From positions 1 through 64,000 of the forward strand of contig WFVH01000023.1 of assembly GCA_015491735.1 (NCBI GenBank): DNA of 64,000 bases. Reading direction: 5' to 3'. How positions within the stretch are numbered: the first letter of the stretch is position 1; every line of letters starts with the position of its first letter. Origin of the DNA: Gammaproteobacteria bacterium (GTDB taxonomy: Bacteria > Pseudomonadota > Gammaproteobacteria > Thiohalospirales > Thiohalospiraceae). The translations under genes were made by a program, and so were the position numbers. Shown here in pieces: positions 49,872 to 57,803 of this stretch. The notes under the pieces are model-generated. The model had not been told where the DNA came from and made no database searches. It was given only the letters and a program-made list of their open reading frames with translations.

Positions 49872-50768
49872 ATGGATATACACAATCTACAGGCTTTTGT
49901 CGCCGTCGCCACTACCGGCTCTTTCTCCCGCGCCGCGGAGCAGCTCTGCCTGACCCAGCCGGCGGTAAGCAAACGGATCACGGCCCTCGAGCAACAGTTG
50001 GGGGCTCGCCTGTTCGATCGCATCGGGCGGCAGATCACACTTACCGAAGCGGGCCAAATGCTGTGGCCGCGAGCCGGCCATATTCTGGCGGAAATGGAAG
50101 ACAGCCGCCGCGCCATCGCAAATCTTGACCGCGCCACCACAGGCCGCCTCGGCATCGGCACCAGCCATCATATCGGCCTGCACCGCCTGCCGCCGGTACT
50201 GCGCACGTTCACAGCAAACTATCCTGATGTCGTGCTGGATCTGCACTTCATGGACTCCGAAGCGGCCTGCCAGGCGGTGGAACGGGGGGAGCTGGAGCTG
50301 GGGATCGTCACCCTGCCGCCAACCCCCTCTCCCAACCTGCTTACCACCGCGATATGGGACGATCCCTTGAGCATTGTGGTCGACCATGAGCATCCACTGG
50401 CGGCCCGGAAGAGACGCAACGCCACCGTGCTGGCCGAGTATAGCGCCATCCTCCCGGCCCGGGGCACCTACACGCGCGAACTGCTGGAACGGGCGGTCAC
50501 GCCGCTGGATATCGAACTGCGCGTGGGCCTGTCCACCAACTACCTGGAGACCATCAAAATGATGGTTTCCGTCGGGTTGGGCTGGAGCATTTTGCCACAA
50601 ACCATGGTGGATAAAGCTATCCGGGCAATACCCATAACCGGCTTTCAACTGCAGCGCACCCTTGGCGTAGTGAGCCACACCGGACGCACCCAATCCAACG
50701 CAGCCAGAGCACTGGTCGAGCAACTGTTATCGAGGTGCTCTCTGTCCGGCGGCACTCCTGTCTACTGA
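49872..50768 (+). CDS. LysR-family transcriptional regulator
   Basis: This 298-residue regulator has the N-terminal winged helix-turn-helix (FVAVATTGSFSRAAEQLCLTQPAVSKRITALEQQLG) and a C-terminal periplasmic-binding-like effector domain. Divergent placement next to leuC suggests control of leucine synthesis, perhaps with an isopropylmalate-like effector; this is inferred. It is not LeuO by any motif I can point to. Confidence 0.9.
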   Translation: MDIHNLQAFVAVATTGSFSRAAEQLCLTQPAVSKRITALEQQLGARLFDRIGRQITLTEAGQMLWPRAGHILAEMEDSRRAIANLDRATTGRLGIGTSHHIGLHRLPPVLRTFTANYPDVVLDLHFMDSEAACQAVERGELELGIVTLPPTPSPNLLTTAIWDDPLSIVVDHEHPLAARKRRNATVLAEYSAILPARGTYTRELLERAVTPLDIELRVGLSTNYLETIKMMVSVGLGWSILPQTMVDKAIRAIPITGFQLQRTLGVVSHTGRTQSNAARALVEQLLSRCSLSGGTPVY

Positions 50769-50900
50769 GTCCAGCAGCGATATCGATTGAACCTATTGAA
50801 AGACAAATTGACAAAGGAGGTTGCAAAACCGATCCTGCTCGGCAGGAATGGCGAGCATATCAAGGGAAAACTGAATAAGTACACAAAAGGGTTATTACAT

Positions 50901-51000
50901 GTAACTATTCAGCATAGTATGAAACAAGCCGGTAACTGTTCAGATTGCCCCTGAAATTCGCCTTGAACTGACGACTTGCAGGGGTGAGCTGAATAGTTAC
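50901..51000 (-). mobile_element. Family A MITE, 100-bp deletion copy (IS66-like ends)
   Basis: The copy is inverted relative to those at 41777 and 55677 and lacks about 50 internal bases. The ends GTAACTATTCAGC and GCTGAATAGTTAC are intact, and the 8-bp flanks TATTACAT (50893-50900 and 51001-51008) are perfect direct repeats. It ends 18 bases before the glutaredoxin start codon, thus in that gene's promoter region. Confidence 0.9.
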
Positions 51001-51018
51001 TATTACATTATATAAAGC

Positions 51019-51405
51019 ATGAGACTCGTTATCCGATATTTCTTTAAAGGCGTTCGCGCCCTCCTCGGCCCGATTCTGTTGGCAGCTGACCGGCTGACCG
51101 CGCCGCGCGGCATCAGGCGCGACCCGCAAACACAGCAGCACATCGATGCGCTGACAAAAAGCCTCGCCCTATACCACTTTCCTACCTGCCCGTTCTGCAT
51201 CAAAACACGGCGCACCATCAAACGCCTGTCACTCAACATCGAAACCCGTGATGCCAAAAATGATACCGTCAACCGTCGGGAGCTGCTGAACGGTGGCGGA
51301 GAAATCAAGGTTCCCTGCCTCCGGATCAGTAAAGAAGGAGGCAGCGAGGAGTGGCTGTACGAATCAGACGAAATCATCAGATATCTGCAAACACGTTTTT
51401 CATAG
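51019..51405 (+). CDS. Glutaredoxin-like protein with N-terminal extension
   Basis: This 128-residue protein has a thioredoxin fold with the redox motif C57-P-F-C60 in LYHFPTCPFCIKTRR, the cis-Pro region KVPCLRI and a glutathione-binding type end YESDEIIRYL. The first 48 residues hold a partly hydrophobic segment (VRALLGPILLAADRL) that may anchor it at the membrane. It converges on the GshB-like gene, but a MITE separates it from any upstream promoter. A role in glutathione-dependent thiol exchange is inferred. Confidence 0.85.
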   Translation: MRLVIRYFFKGVRALLGPILLAADRLTAPRGIRRDPQTQQHIDALTKSLALYHFPTCPFCIKTRRTIKRLSLNIETRDAKNDTVNRRELLNGGGEIKVPCLRISKEGGSEEWLYESDEIIRYLQTRFS

Positions 51406-51444
51406 CCCCGGATCCAAACGGAATAAATACTCCACGACCTGCCA

Positions 51445-51479
51445 CCTTCTCCCCTACCCCTTCCCCCGGCTGGAGAAGG
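51445..51479. terminator. Possible hairpin between convergent genes
   Basis: CCTTCTCC and GGAGAAGG form an 8-bp perfect stem with a 19-base loop rich in C. It lies between the stops of the glutaredoxin and the ATP-grasp genes, where a two-way terminator would be expected. There is no T-run, so a REP-like function is also possible. Confidence 0.4.
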
Positions 51480-51540
51480 GTCTGGACAGGGGTTAACCAA
51501 GCCAACGCCCGGATATTCGGAGCGGTTGCCAAACCCGGCC

Positions 51541-52593
51541 CTATAACACGGCAATCTCCCGGTTACTGAGGCGATGGTAGTAGCGGCGCATCTGTGCCAC
51601 TTTCTTCTCCAGAGCATGGGTTATCAGCCGGCTGAAATGTACTCCGCTAAAGCGTTCGGCACTGTATAACCCCCCGGGACTGAAGACATTTATCTCCATC
51701 AGTTTGTTACCCACGATATCCAGCCCCGCCAGAAACATTCCATCCCGTATCAATTTAGGGCGCACGGCCTCCGCCAGTTGCAGTATGGCCTCGTCCACCG
51801 AAGCCGGATGGGAAACCGCCCCGGCAGTCATGTTGTTGCGCATATCACCATCACCCGGTCGACGAGCGCGACGAAACAGAGCGTATTTCCCCTGATACTG
51901 CAGTGGTTCACCGTTCATCAAAAAAAGCCGCGTATCACCCTTTGCCGCCTCGGGAAGATACTCCTGCGCCACCACATAGTCTTCGGCGGATATCGCTTCG
52001 ATCATCTGGTTGATATTGGCCTGTTCATCTGGGCGAACCAGAAACACATTGTGTCCACCGGAACCGGATAGCGGTTTGAGAACCGCGTAACCGCCAAGGT
52101 TTTTGATAAACAGCTTAATCTCCTGGCTATCCCGGGTAATCAAGGTACGGGGCCGGACCTGCTCCGGAAAATACTGCAGGTACATCTTGTTCATCGCCTG
52201 CGCCAGACCATCGGGGTCGTTGAGCACAATCACCCCGTGGCGCATCGCCAATCGGGAAAAATTGACCCCGGCCAGCCGGGCCCACGGGCGCTTGATGACA
52301 TCCTCTGCCGGATCATTTCGCAACAGCAGAACATCCAGCTCTTCCAGCGCAATCCCTCTGATCCGGGCGTCAGGCCCGCGCAGCCGGTTAAGATAGGCAC
52401 TGGTGCTTCGGTATCGCCGCAGCGGAACAGAGTACGCCCGCGCATGGGCGTTTTCATCAGGACCACAGGCGAAATCGGCCACGCCCATGTACCATACTTC
52501 GTGGCCCAGATTGGTGGCAGCCATGGCCAGATGGGTGGTGGTGTAGTCATCCATCTCCGTGTTGATGCTGTTTACCACAATCCCGAGTTTCAC
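51541..52593 (-). CDS. GshB-like ATP-grasp ligase
   Basis: This 350-residue enzyme has the fold of glutathione synthetase: N-terminal domain opening KLGIVVNSINTEMDDYTT, ATP-grasp lysine K173 in VLKPLSGSGGHN, Gly-rich loop 177-181, D220 and R222 (GDTRLFLMNGEP), and the metal ligands E300 and N302 (MEINVFSPGG). It may be the cell's glutathione synthetase. However, it is the last gene of an operon with a QEGLA metallopeptidase and an amidohydrolase, so ligation of an amino acid to another peptide substrate is equally possible. The start is GTG at 52593, directly after the stop of the upstream gene. Confidence 0.85.
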   Translation of the reverse strand: MKLGIVVNSINTEMDDYTTTHLAMAATNLGHEVWYMGVADFACGPDENAHARAYSVPLRRYRSTSAYLNRLRGPDARIRGIALEELDVLLLRNDPAEDVIKRPWARLAGVNFSRLAMRHGVIVLNDPDGLAQAMNKMYLQYFPEQVRPRTLITRDSQEIKLFIKNLGGYAVLKPLSGSGGHNVFLVRPDEQANINQMIEAISAEDYVVAQEYLPEAAKGDTRLFLMNGEPLQYQGKYALFRRARRPGDGDMRNNMTAGAVSHPASVDEAILQLAEAVRPKLIRDGMFLAGLDIVGNKLMEINVFSPGGLYSAERFSGVHFSRLITHALEKKVAQMRRYYHRLSNREIAVL

Positions 52594-54474
52594 CTATACC
52601 CCCTCCTCGAGCAGCGTCAGCAGCGAAGGTTGCCGACGCAACCGGGCCAGCCTCTCTTTTGCTTCTTCCTTCTGCAGATAATGGGGACGCAACGGCGCAG
52701 GCTCAAGAACGCGGCGCCACCGCAACTCTTCGATGAGCGGCAGATGCTCCAGAGCAATCTTGCCAAGTAACAGCGGCTCAAGCTCTCCGCCCTCCCCCAG
52801 GTGGTCCAGCAGCTCCACCAGGCCGCGAAGATAGACCGCATCCTTGGTAAAGCCACCACCACGGAAGACCCGCATGGCGATAAGGAAAGCGCTGTATTCC
52901 GAAAAGCCCCCATTTGCGTTCAGTTCACGAAACGTTTCAACAAAATCCGCGCCGTCACTCAGACAATGCACGGCAATGACCCGGCCCGCCAGCAGGCGCA
53001 TACGATGGCCGTCCAACCCTCCCGCCAGATACTCCGAGAGCACCGCAAGCCCCTCCTGCAACGCTTCATAACCCGCCAGTCCCGCTTGCAGTTGCCGAAA
53101 AGGCTGATAACCACCGTTGTGCCAGGTCACAACGTGGGTGCCAACCTCATGAGCCAACGCGGCAGCAACCCTGCCTGCGGGTACGCGAACATCCGCACCA
53201 ATCAGCAGATCCCCTCTGGAAACCATCAAGCCGGAGATATCCTGACGCACCTCCAGACGAGCGGAAAAATCCGCATACTGTCGCCGGTACTGTTCAATTT
53301 CCCGGCGGGCGCGGGCAGCAAAAGCCGCTGCGTCCAGTACGGGCGCTTCCGGATCCGCATGAATGGGCGGCAGCTGTTCCAGTAGCTGCCTTGCCTGTTG
53401 CAGCAGCGGCTCATCCACCTCACCGTAAATCTGCTGACTGCCATGGAAAAAACGCCGCGTACCCCGATCAGCAATCAAGGTAATCTGTCGATCAAGCTCC
53501 TCCCGTTTGGCAGAGAAAATGACCGCGAGCGTCGGATCTTCAATCCGCTCCAGCGGAATCCCGTACAAACGCCGTTTCAATTGCGCCGGCTGCAGCGGAC
53601 GGGGCCGGTAGTGAAACTCTGGCGGCCGCGCGAAGCGGGCCTCCTTGAACGCTTTCCAGGCAGCAGCCACATTGACTGGTGTAACGTGCAACAGAATATC
53701 AAAACCACGACTGATCGCTGCCAGAGCGACATCTGATTCCTGCACTACCGGCGTCATGGCGTGACGCCCCAACTCATGATAATGAGTCGGCCGGTGGCGA
53801 GTGTAGCTGTGCGAAAAGGTGTAGAAGGTTTTCTTCAGTACCCGCCCCAGGTCTTGACGGAACTGTTCCAGTACGAAGGGAAACAGCACACCCGTGCCGG
53901 CATCCCGATACAGTGGCGGTACGCCAAGGCCGAGCAGCAGACACTCCACTTTACCGTTTGCAGGACAGGGCAAAGGCGGTAGTCCCGGTGGTGCGGGCCG
54001 CTCCTGGTAATCCACCGTTACCTGTAACGCGGTTTCATCTACCTGCACGCCGAGCAGGCTGTTCTCCAGCGTTTCCAGCAACGCCGACGGCGTATTGCTG
54101 GCCGGGGCGACAACATGAAACACGGGCTGCTCCATCGGCCGGCTCTCCTCCGTCCAGATCTCCAGCAGCATAAATGCGCCAAACGCGGCCCCCTGGATTT
54201 GCACAATCTCCTGAACGAGTCCCGCAACCCAGCGGTACCGTTCCGGTTCACCTGCAGCAAGCAGATAAGAGGCCTCACCCAGCAGCAACGATTTGGTTCC
54301 GGGATCAGCCCGCTGTGCAGGCCGCCGATAGACACAAAGAAAAGGGAGACGGCGGTCAATGTGCAGCCGTCCCCACCCTGGCAGCCTGCGCCTGACCCAG
54401 CTATTTTCCCGCAAGGGCTTGCTGACAGAGGCGATAAAAGTCCCGTCTGCCACCGCGTCCTGCTGCCTGTTCAC
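52594..54474 (-). CDS. QEGLA-motif (DUF1704) metallopeptidase-like protein
   Basis: This 626-residue protein matches the so-called flavohemoglobin expression-modulating QEGLA motif family. The zinc motif is H442-E-V-G-T-H447, and the third-ligand glutamate is E474 in Q473-EGLA. This arrangement is shared with the eukaryotic MATCAP tyrosine carboxypeptidases, so carboxypeptidase activity is a fair inference. The first 240 residues form a separate domain of unknown fold. The GTG start overlaps the amidohydrolase stop by 4 bases (GTGA). No signal peptide is seen, so it acts in the cytosol. Confidence 0.88.
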   Translation of the reverse strand: MNRQQDAVADGTFIASVSKPLRENSWVRRRLPGWGRLHIDRRLPFLCVYRRPAQRADPGTKSLLLGEASYLLAAGEPERYRWVAGLVQEIVQIQGAAFGAFMLLEIWTEESRPMEQPVFHVVAPASNTPSALLETLENSLLGVQVDETALQVTVDYQERPAPPGLPPLPCPANGKVECLLLGLGVPPLYRDAGTGVLFPFVLEQFRQDLGRVLKKTFYTFSHSYTRHRPTHYHELGRHAMTPVVQESDVALAAISRGFDILLHVTPVNVAAAWKAFKEARFARPPEFHYRPRPLQPAQLKRRLYGIPLERIEDPTLAVIFSAKREELDRQITLIADRGTRRFFHGSQQIYGEVDEPLLQQARQLLEQLPPIHADPEAPVLDAAAFAARARREIEQYRRQYADFSARLEVRQDISGLMVSRGDLLIGADVRVPAGRVAAALAHEVGTHVVTWHNGGYQPFRQLQAGLAGYEALQEGLAVLSEYLAGGLDGHRMRLLAGRVIAVHCLSDGADFVETFRELNANGGFSEYSAFLIAMRVFRGGGFTKDAVYLRGLVELLDHLGEGGELEPLLLGKIALEHLPLIEELRWRRVLEPAPLRPHYLQKEEAKERLARLRRQPSLLTLLEEGV

Positions 54475-55304
54475 AGTCTGTTCAGCTCCTCAATCACCCC
54501 CGGAACGGTAGAGGCTATTGCATCCTGAACCGCCTTGACCAGAACCGGATCAGCCTTGCCGGTCCATTCATCCATGTAAAACTTTTTCACCTCAATGGCC
54601 AGGGCGCAACCCGTCTCCGGAAAATGGCTGTGTACCCAGCCGGGAAAGTAGCGCCCCTTGAAAACCACATTTTCACCAACGCTGAGATGACGGTCCGGGA
54701 AATCATACTCCTGTATATCACGCAGGAACCGCTCCACTACAGGCGCCCAACGCTTGCGATCCATGGTGCCTGTCCCGAGATTGATATCAGGGTGAGTCGC
54801 GGGATCGGCAGGGAGGGCATCAGGCCCCTGCCGCCGGTGGTTATAAGCGTGCAGGTCATACACCACAAAATGACCGTAGCGCCGCACCATTCCTGTCAGA
54901 AATTTTTCCAGCTCCTGGTAGAACGCGTTATATTCAGCCAGCGAACGTTCAATCATTGCGTTAGTGGGTGTGTTTTTCCATACCTTCAGGTTCCAGGCAT
55001 CCTCCGGCCGCAGATAGACCGCTTCATGTTTTGCCCGGTTCAGATCAACCTCAAAACGCGAGCGTGCAGGAATTATCCAGTTAGGCGCAACCGTAGTCCA
55101 CTGATCAGTATAGGGATCCTCCTCCCGCAGGCGGGCCGCCTCATCCAACGCCGTCAGCTCGAGCAGCTCAGGCCGTAACAGGTGCCCGGAATGGAGAGCC
55201 GTGGCAAAAAGAACCCCTTCCCCCTTATGTTCATACCACAAGGGAATCTGATCGGAACCCTCGACTACCTCAACATCGCGGATGCGCCCGCTATCATCAT
55301 TCAT
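54471..55304 (-). CDS. N-formylglutamate amidohydrolase-like protein
   Basis: This 277-residue protein is of the N-formylglutamate amidohydrolase (HutG2) fold. Likely metal and substrate residues lie in ATALHSGH (34-41), RSRFEVDLNRAK (81-92) and DLHAYNHRR (150-158). No hut gene is nearby, so histidine breakdown is unlikely. The neighbours suggest it cleaves an amide or amino-acid bond in a peptide-like product. It lies 38 bases after the small Cys-rich gene and overlaps the QEGLA gene. Confidence 0.82.
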   Translation of the reverse strand: MNDDSGRIRDVEVVEGSDQIPLWYEHKGEGVLFATALHSGHLLRPELLELTALDEAARLREEDPYTDQWTTVAPNWIIPARSRFEVDLNRAKHEAVYLRPEDAWNLKVWKNTPTNAMIERSLAEYNAFYQELEKFLTGMVRRYGHFVVYDLHAYNHRRQGPDALPADPATHPDINLGTGTMDRKRWAPVVERFLRDIQEYDFPDRHLSVGENVVFKGRYFPGWVHSHFPETGCALAIEVKKFYMDEWTGKADPVLVKAVQDAIASTVPGVIEELNRL

Positions 55305-55342
55305 TACGATAACCAGATGGCCAGGAAAAGCAGCGCCGCAAG

Positions 55343-55588
55343 TCAGACGTTATCCGGATCGCACTCACCCTGCCGTATCCAGATACCATAATCACAACGC
55401 AACAACGATTCCCCGCTGCACAGGTAGCTTCCGTTGGGGTAACTGATATTGTTGAAGTAACAGTACGGATCTCCGGGGACCTCCTGCTTGAGCACTTCAA
55501 ATTCATCGCTCTCCTCATCCGCGATGGGAGAGTTTTTCAACTCCGGATCCGGGGCGCCAACCTGGCGCACATGTGCTCGTCTATCCAT
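55343..55588 (-). CDS. Small Cys-rich protein, unknown; possible peptide substrate
   Basis: This 81-residue protein has a charged, acidic N-terminal half without predicted structure (residues 1-40) and a compact C-terminal half with C43, C57, C65 and C76, aromatic residues (YCYFNN, GIWIRQGEC) and the end DPDNV. The C-terminal spacing resembles DUF1496-like small domains, though I am unsure. ATG 55588 follows GGGGGAG at 3 bases; a GTG at 55603 would contain that ribosome site. It is first in the four-gene operon with the ATP-grasp, peptidase and amidohydrolase genes. It has no signal peptide. It may be the substrate of these enzymes or a binding partner. Confidence 0.7.
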   Translation of the reverse strand: MDRRAHVRQVGAPDPELKNSPIADEESDEFEVLKQEVPGDPYCYFNNISYPNGSYLCSGESLLRCDYGIWIRQGECDPDNV

Positions 55589-55676
55589 ATCTCCCCCTTT
55601 CACCCAAGGGCAATAGCCGGCGGCAAGCCTCTATAATCAAAGATAGCAAATGCACAAACATTTGCAGAAACTCAGG

Positions 55677-55828
55677 GTAACTATTCAGCTCACCCCTGAA
55701 ATCCGCCATTTCTGCGTTGAAAAATGGTCATTTACACGCGTAAACTCCCATTTTTCGCCTTGAACTGACGAATTTCAGGGGCGATCTGAACAGTTACCGG
55801 ACTGTTTCATACTATGCTGAATAGTTAC
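55677..55828 (+). mobile_element. Family A MITE, complete 152-bp copy (IS66-like ends)
   Basis: The sequence is nearly identical to the copy at 41777-41928 and has the same length. It has the same 13-bp inverted ends, and its 8-bp flanks AACTCAGG (55669-55676 and 55829-55836) are perfect direct repeats. It lies about 90 bases upstream of the small Cys-rich gene's start and could influence that operon's promoter. Confidence 0.92.
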
Positions 55829-56171
55829 AACTCAGGAAGAAAAACCGGAACCGCTCCCCGGACAGCAGCCTGATTATCAATCTGACAACGACTTATCCAT
55901 CATCCGGATTCCAAAAGCGAGGCTACGGGGGCATTGCAAAAAAAATGTGAAAGCCACCCCATTTTTCAATGAAACAGCCGTTTCAAGCAGGAATTCACCA
56001 TTTTATCATCTTGCTCTCTGATGTATCCTGCTCAAGGTGCGGTCAACTCGGCAACACAGCAGGCATGTATTTTGTTGGTGCTCCTGGCGCCCTCGCTCAA
56101 ACCCACCGGAGCCCGTGGCATCTATTCACTCCGGTGACGATCTACCGGATCAACGATAACGGGAACGTACT
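55829..56171. other. Non-coding DNA upstream of rnd
   Basis: No gene is supported in these 343 bases. A plus-strand frame at 55969-56217 overlaps the rnd start, lacks a ribosome site and encodes nothing recognisable. The rnd promoter is expected here but no clear box pair was seen. Confidence 0.4.
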
Positions 56172-57353
56172 GTGCAGGAACTCTATATCGATAGTACCGG
56201 ACAACTGGATGAGTTGATACCCCGGATACGCGCCAGCTCCTGGCTTGCATTGGATACAGAGTTTATTCGGGAAAGAACATATTACCCCCGCCTGTGTCTC
56301 CTTCAGCTGGCCAATGACAAGCTCGTTGCGTGTATCGACCCCCTTGCCCTGCCAAATCTCGAAAAACTGCTCGATGTCATCTACGATCCAGATATCACCA
56401 AGGTATTCCATGCCGGTCGTCAGGATCTGGAGATTTTCTACCACCTCAGAGAAGAGCTTCCAGGCCCCTTGTTTGATACGCAGATCGCGGCCGCGCTGCT
56501 GGGGTATGGCGACCAGGTTGGATATGGCGCTCTGGTGAAAGAGATGCTGGATGTCGAGCTGGCCAAGACTCACAGCCGCACCAACTGGTCACAACGCCCC
56601 CTGGAACCGGAACAGCTTCACTATGCCGCCGACGATGTACGCTATCTCCGGGATATTTATCTACGTCAGTTGCAAACGCTGGAGAGCATGGGGCGGCTGG
56701 AGTGGCTGGCGGCTGACTTCGCTGTTCTTGCTGATCCCGGTACCTATCGTAACGACGCCAACGACGCCTGGAAACGCATTCGCGGACACCAGCATCTCAA
56801 AGGCGCCCAGTTGGCAACGTTACAAACCATTGCCGCCTGGCGCGAAAAACTGGCGCGCCAACTCGACAAGCCCCGTAAATGGTTACTGCGCGACGAACTC
56901 CTGCTGGAGCTGGCCCGCCGGCAACCCCGCGATCATCAGGCACTGACAAAGATCCGCGGTCTGGAGGCTGGCATTCAACGCCGCTATGGAGATGAAATCA
57001 TTGCCCTGATACGCAAGGCGAAAGAGCTGCCGGCCGAACAATGGCCACGGACAGAAAAACGAAGCAAATTGACTCCGGAACAGGTGATCATCACCAATAT
57101 AATGATGGAGCTGGTGCGGCTTATCGCGAAAAACAACAAAATCAGTCCGTCCTGCCTGGTCACCCGCAAGGAGTTGGAGAAAATCGTCAATGGGAAAAGT
57201 GATTCTCCGCTTATGCGGGGCTGGCGGGCTGAACTGTGCGGGAACCTACTCCGCGCCTTTCTCGATGGGCAACTCCAACTGAAAATCGAACAAGGACAAC
57301 TGAAATATCTTTTCAGCCAGGAGCTGCCCGCGTCACAGCCCGGGAAAGCATAA
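56172..57353 (+). CDS. rnd: Ribonuclease D
   Basis: This 393-residue 3'-5' exonuclease helps to mature tRNA 3' ends. DEDDy catalytic residues are seen as D28 and E30 (LALDTEF), D in HAGRQDLEIF, and the Y-x3-D of HYAADDVRYL. HRDC domains follow from about residue 205. The start is GTG at 56172, with GGGA about 8 bases upstream. The DUF5658 gene follows 3 bases later. Confidence 0.95.
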   Translation: MQELYIDSTGQLDELIPRIRASSWLALDTEFIRERTYYPRLCLLQLANDKLVACIDPLALPNLEKLLDVIYDPDITKVFHAGRQDLEIFYHLREELPGPLFDTQIAAALLGYGDQVGYGALVKEMLDVELAKTHSRTNWSQRPLEPEQLHYAADDVRYLRDIYLRQLQTLESMGRLEWLAADFAVLADPGTYRNDANDAWKRIRGHQHLKGAQLATLQTIAAWREKLARQLDKPRKWLLRDELLLELARRQPRDHQALTKIRGLEAGIQRRYGDEIIALIRKAKELPAEQWPRTEKRSKLTPEQVIITNIMMELVRLIAKNNKISPSCLVTRKELEKIVNGKSDSPLMRGWRAELCGNLLRAFLDGQLQLKIEQGQLKYLFSQELPASQPGKA

Positions 57354-57356
57354 GCC

Positions 57357-57803
57357 ATGAGTTATACAGAACAGCGCCGCCAACCGGACCGCCGCCAGCA
57401 GTTCCACCCCTTCAGCATACACGCCTTGAATGGCAGACGAACCCGGCAGCGGCGAAAGCGGGACAACCTGTCCAAAATCCATGAAACAGACATTTATCCG
57501 GAAAGGTTGTTTTTCGTTACCGTTATCATTCTTTTTCTTTGCGCCCTGGATGCTCACAACACCTTGATAATACTGAGCCTCGGCGGCACTGAAATCAATC
57601 CGCTGATGGATTATCTTATCCAGACGGATCTCCACCTGTTTATTGCGGGGAAATTTGCGCTAACCGGCCTGGGTATTCTGCTTTTCGTCGGTTATCACCA
57701 TGTGCTTTTGTGGAAATGGGTCAGGGTTCGTTATATTCTTTATGCATTGCTGGTTATTTACCTATTGTTGATCGGGTATCAGTGGATACTACTGGCAAAA
57801 TGA
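57357..57803 (+). CDS. DUF5658-like small membrane protein
   Basis: This 148-residue protein has an N-terminal Arg-rich tail (residues 1-40) and three hydrophobic helices, with the pattern ALDAHNTLIILSLGGTEINPLMDYL of DUF5658 proteins. The function is unknown. It overlaps nnr by 4 bases (ATGA) and lies between rnd and nnr, thus in one transcript with them. Confidence 0.75.
   Translation: MSYTEQRRQPDRRQQFHPFSIHALNGRRTRQRRKRDNLSKIHETDIYPERLFFVTVIILFLCALDAHNTLIILSLGGTEINPLMDYLIQTDLHLFIAGKFALTGLGILLFVGYHHVLLWKWVRVRYILYALLVIYLLLIGYQWILLAK

Noticed and set aside
51541-52593. Naming the ATP-grasp gene gshB
   Set aside because: Motifs fit GshB, but the operon partners do not fit glutathione synthesis, so the symbol was withheld.
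54471-55304. Naming the amidohydrolase gene hutG
   Set aside because: No histidine-utilisation genes are near and the operon suggests another substrate.
41777-55828. CRISPR array
   Set aside because: The family A copies are 5-14 kb apart, of different sizes and each with its own target duplication; there are no regular spacers.
55969-56217. Possible small protein before rnd
   Set aside because: It overlaps the rnd start in another frame, has no ribosome site, and resembles nothing known.
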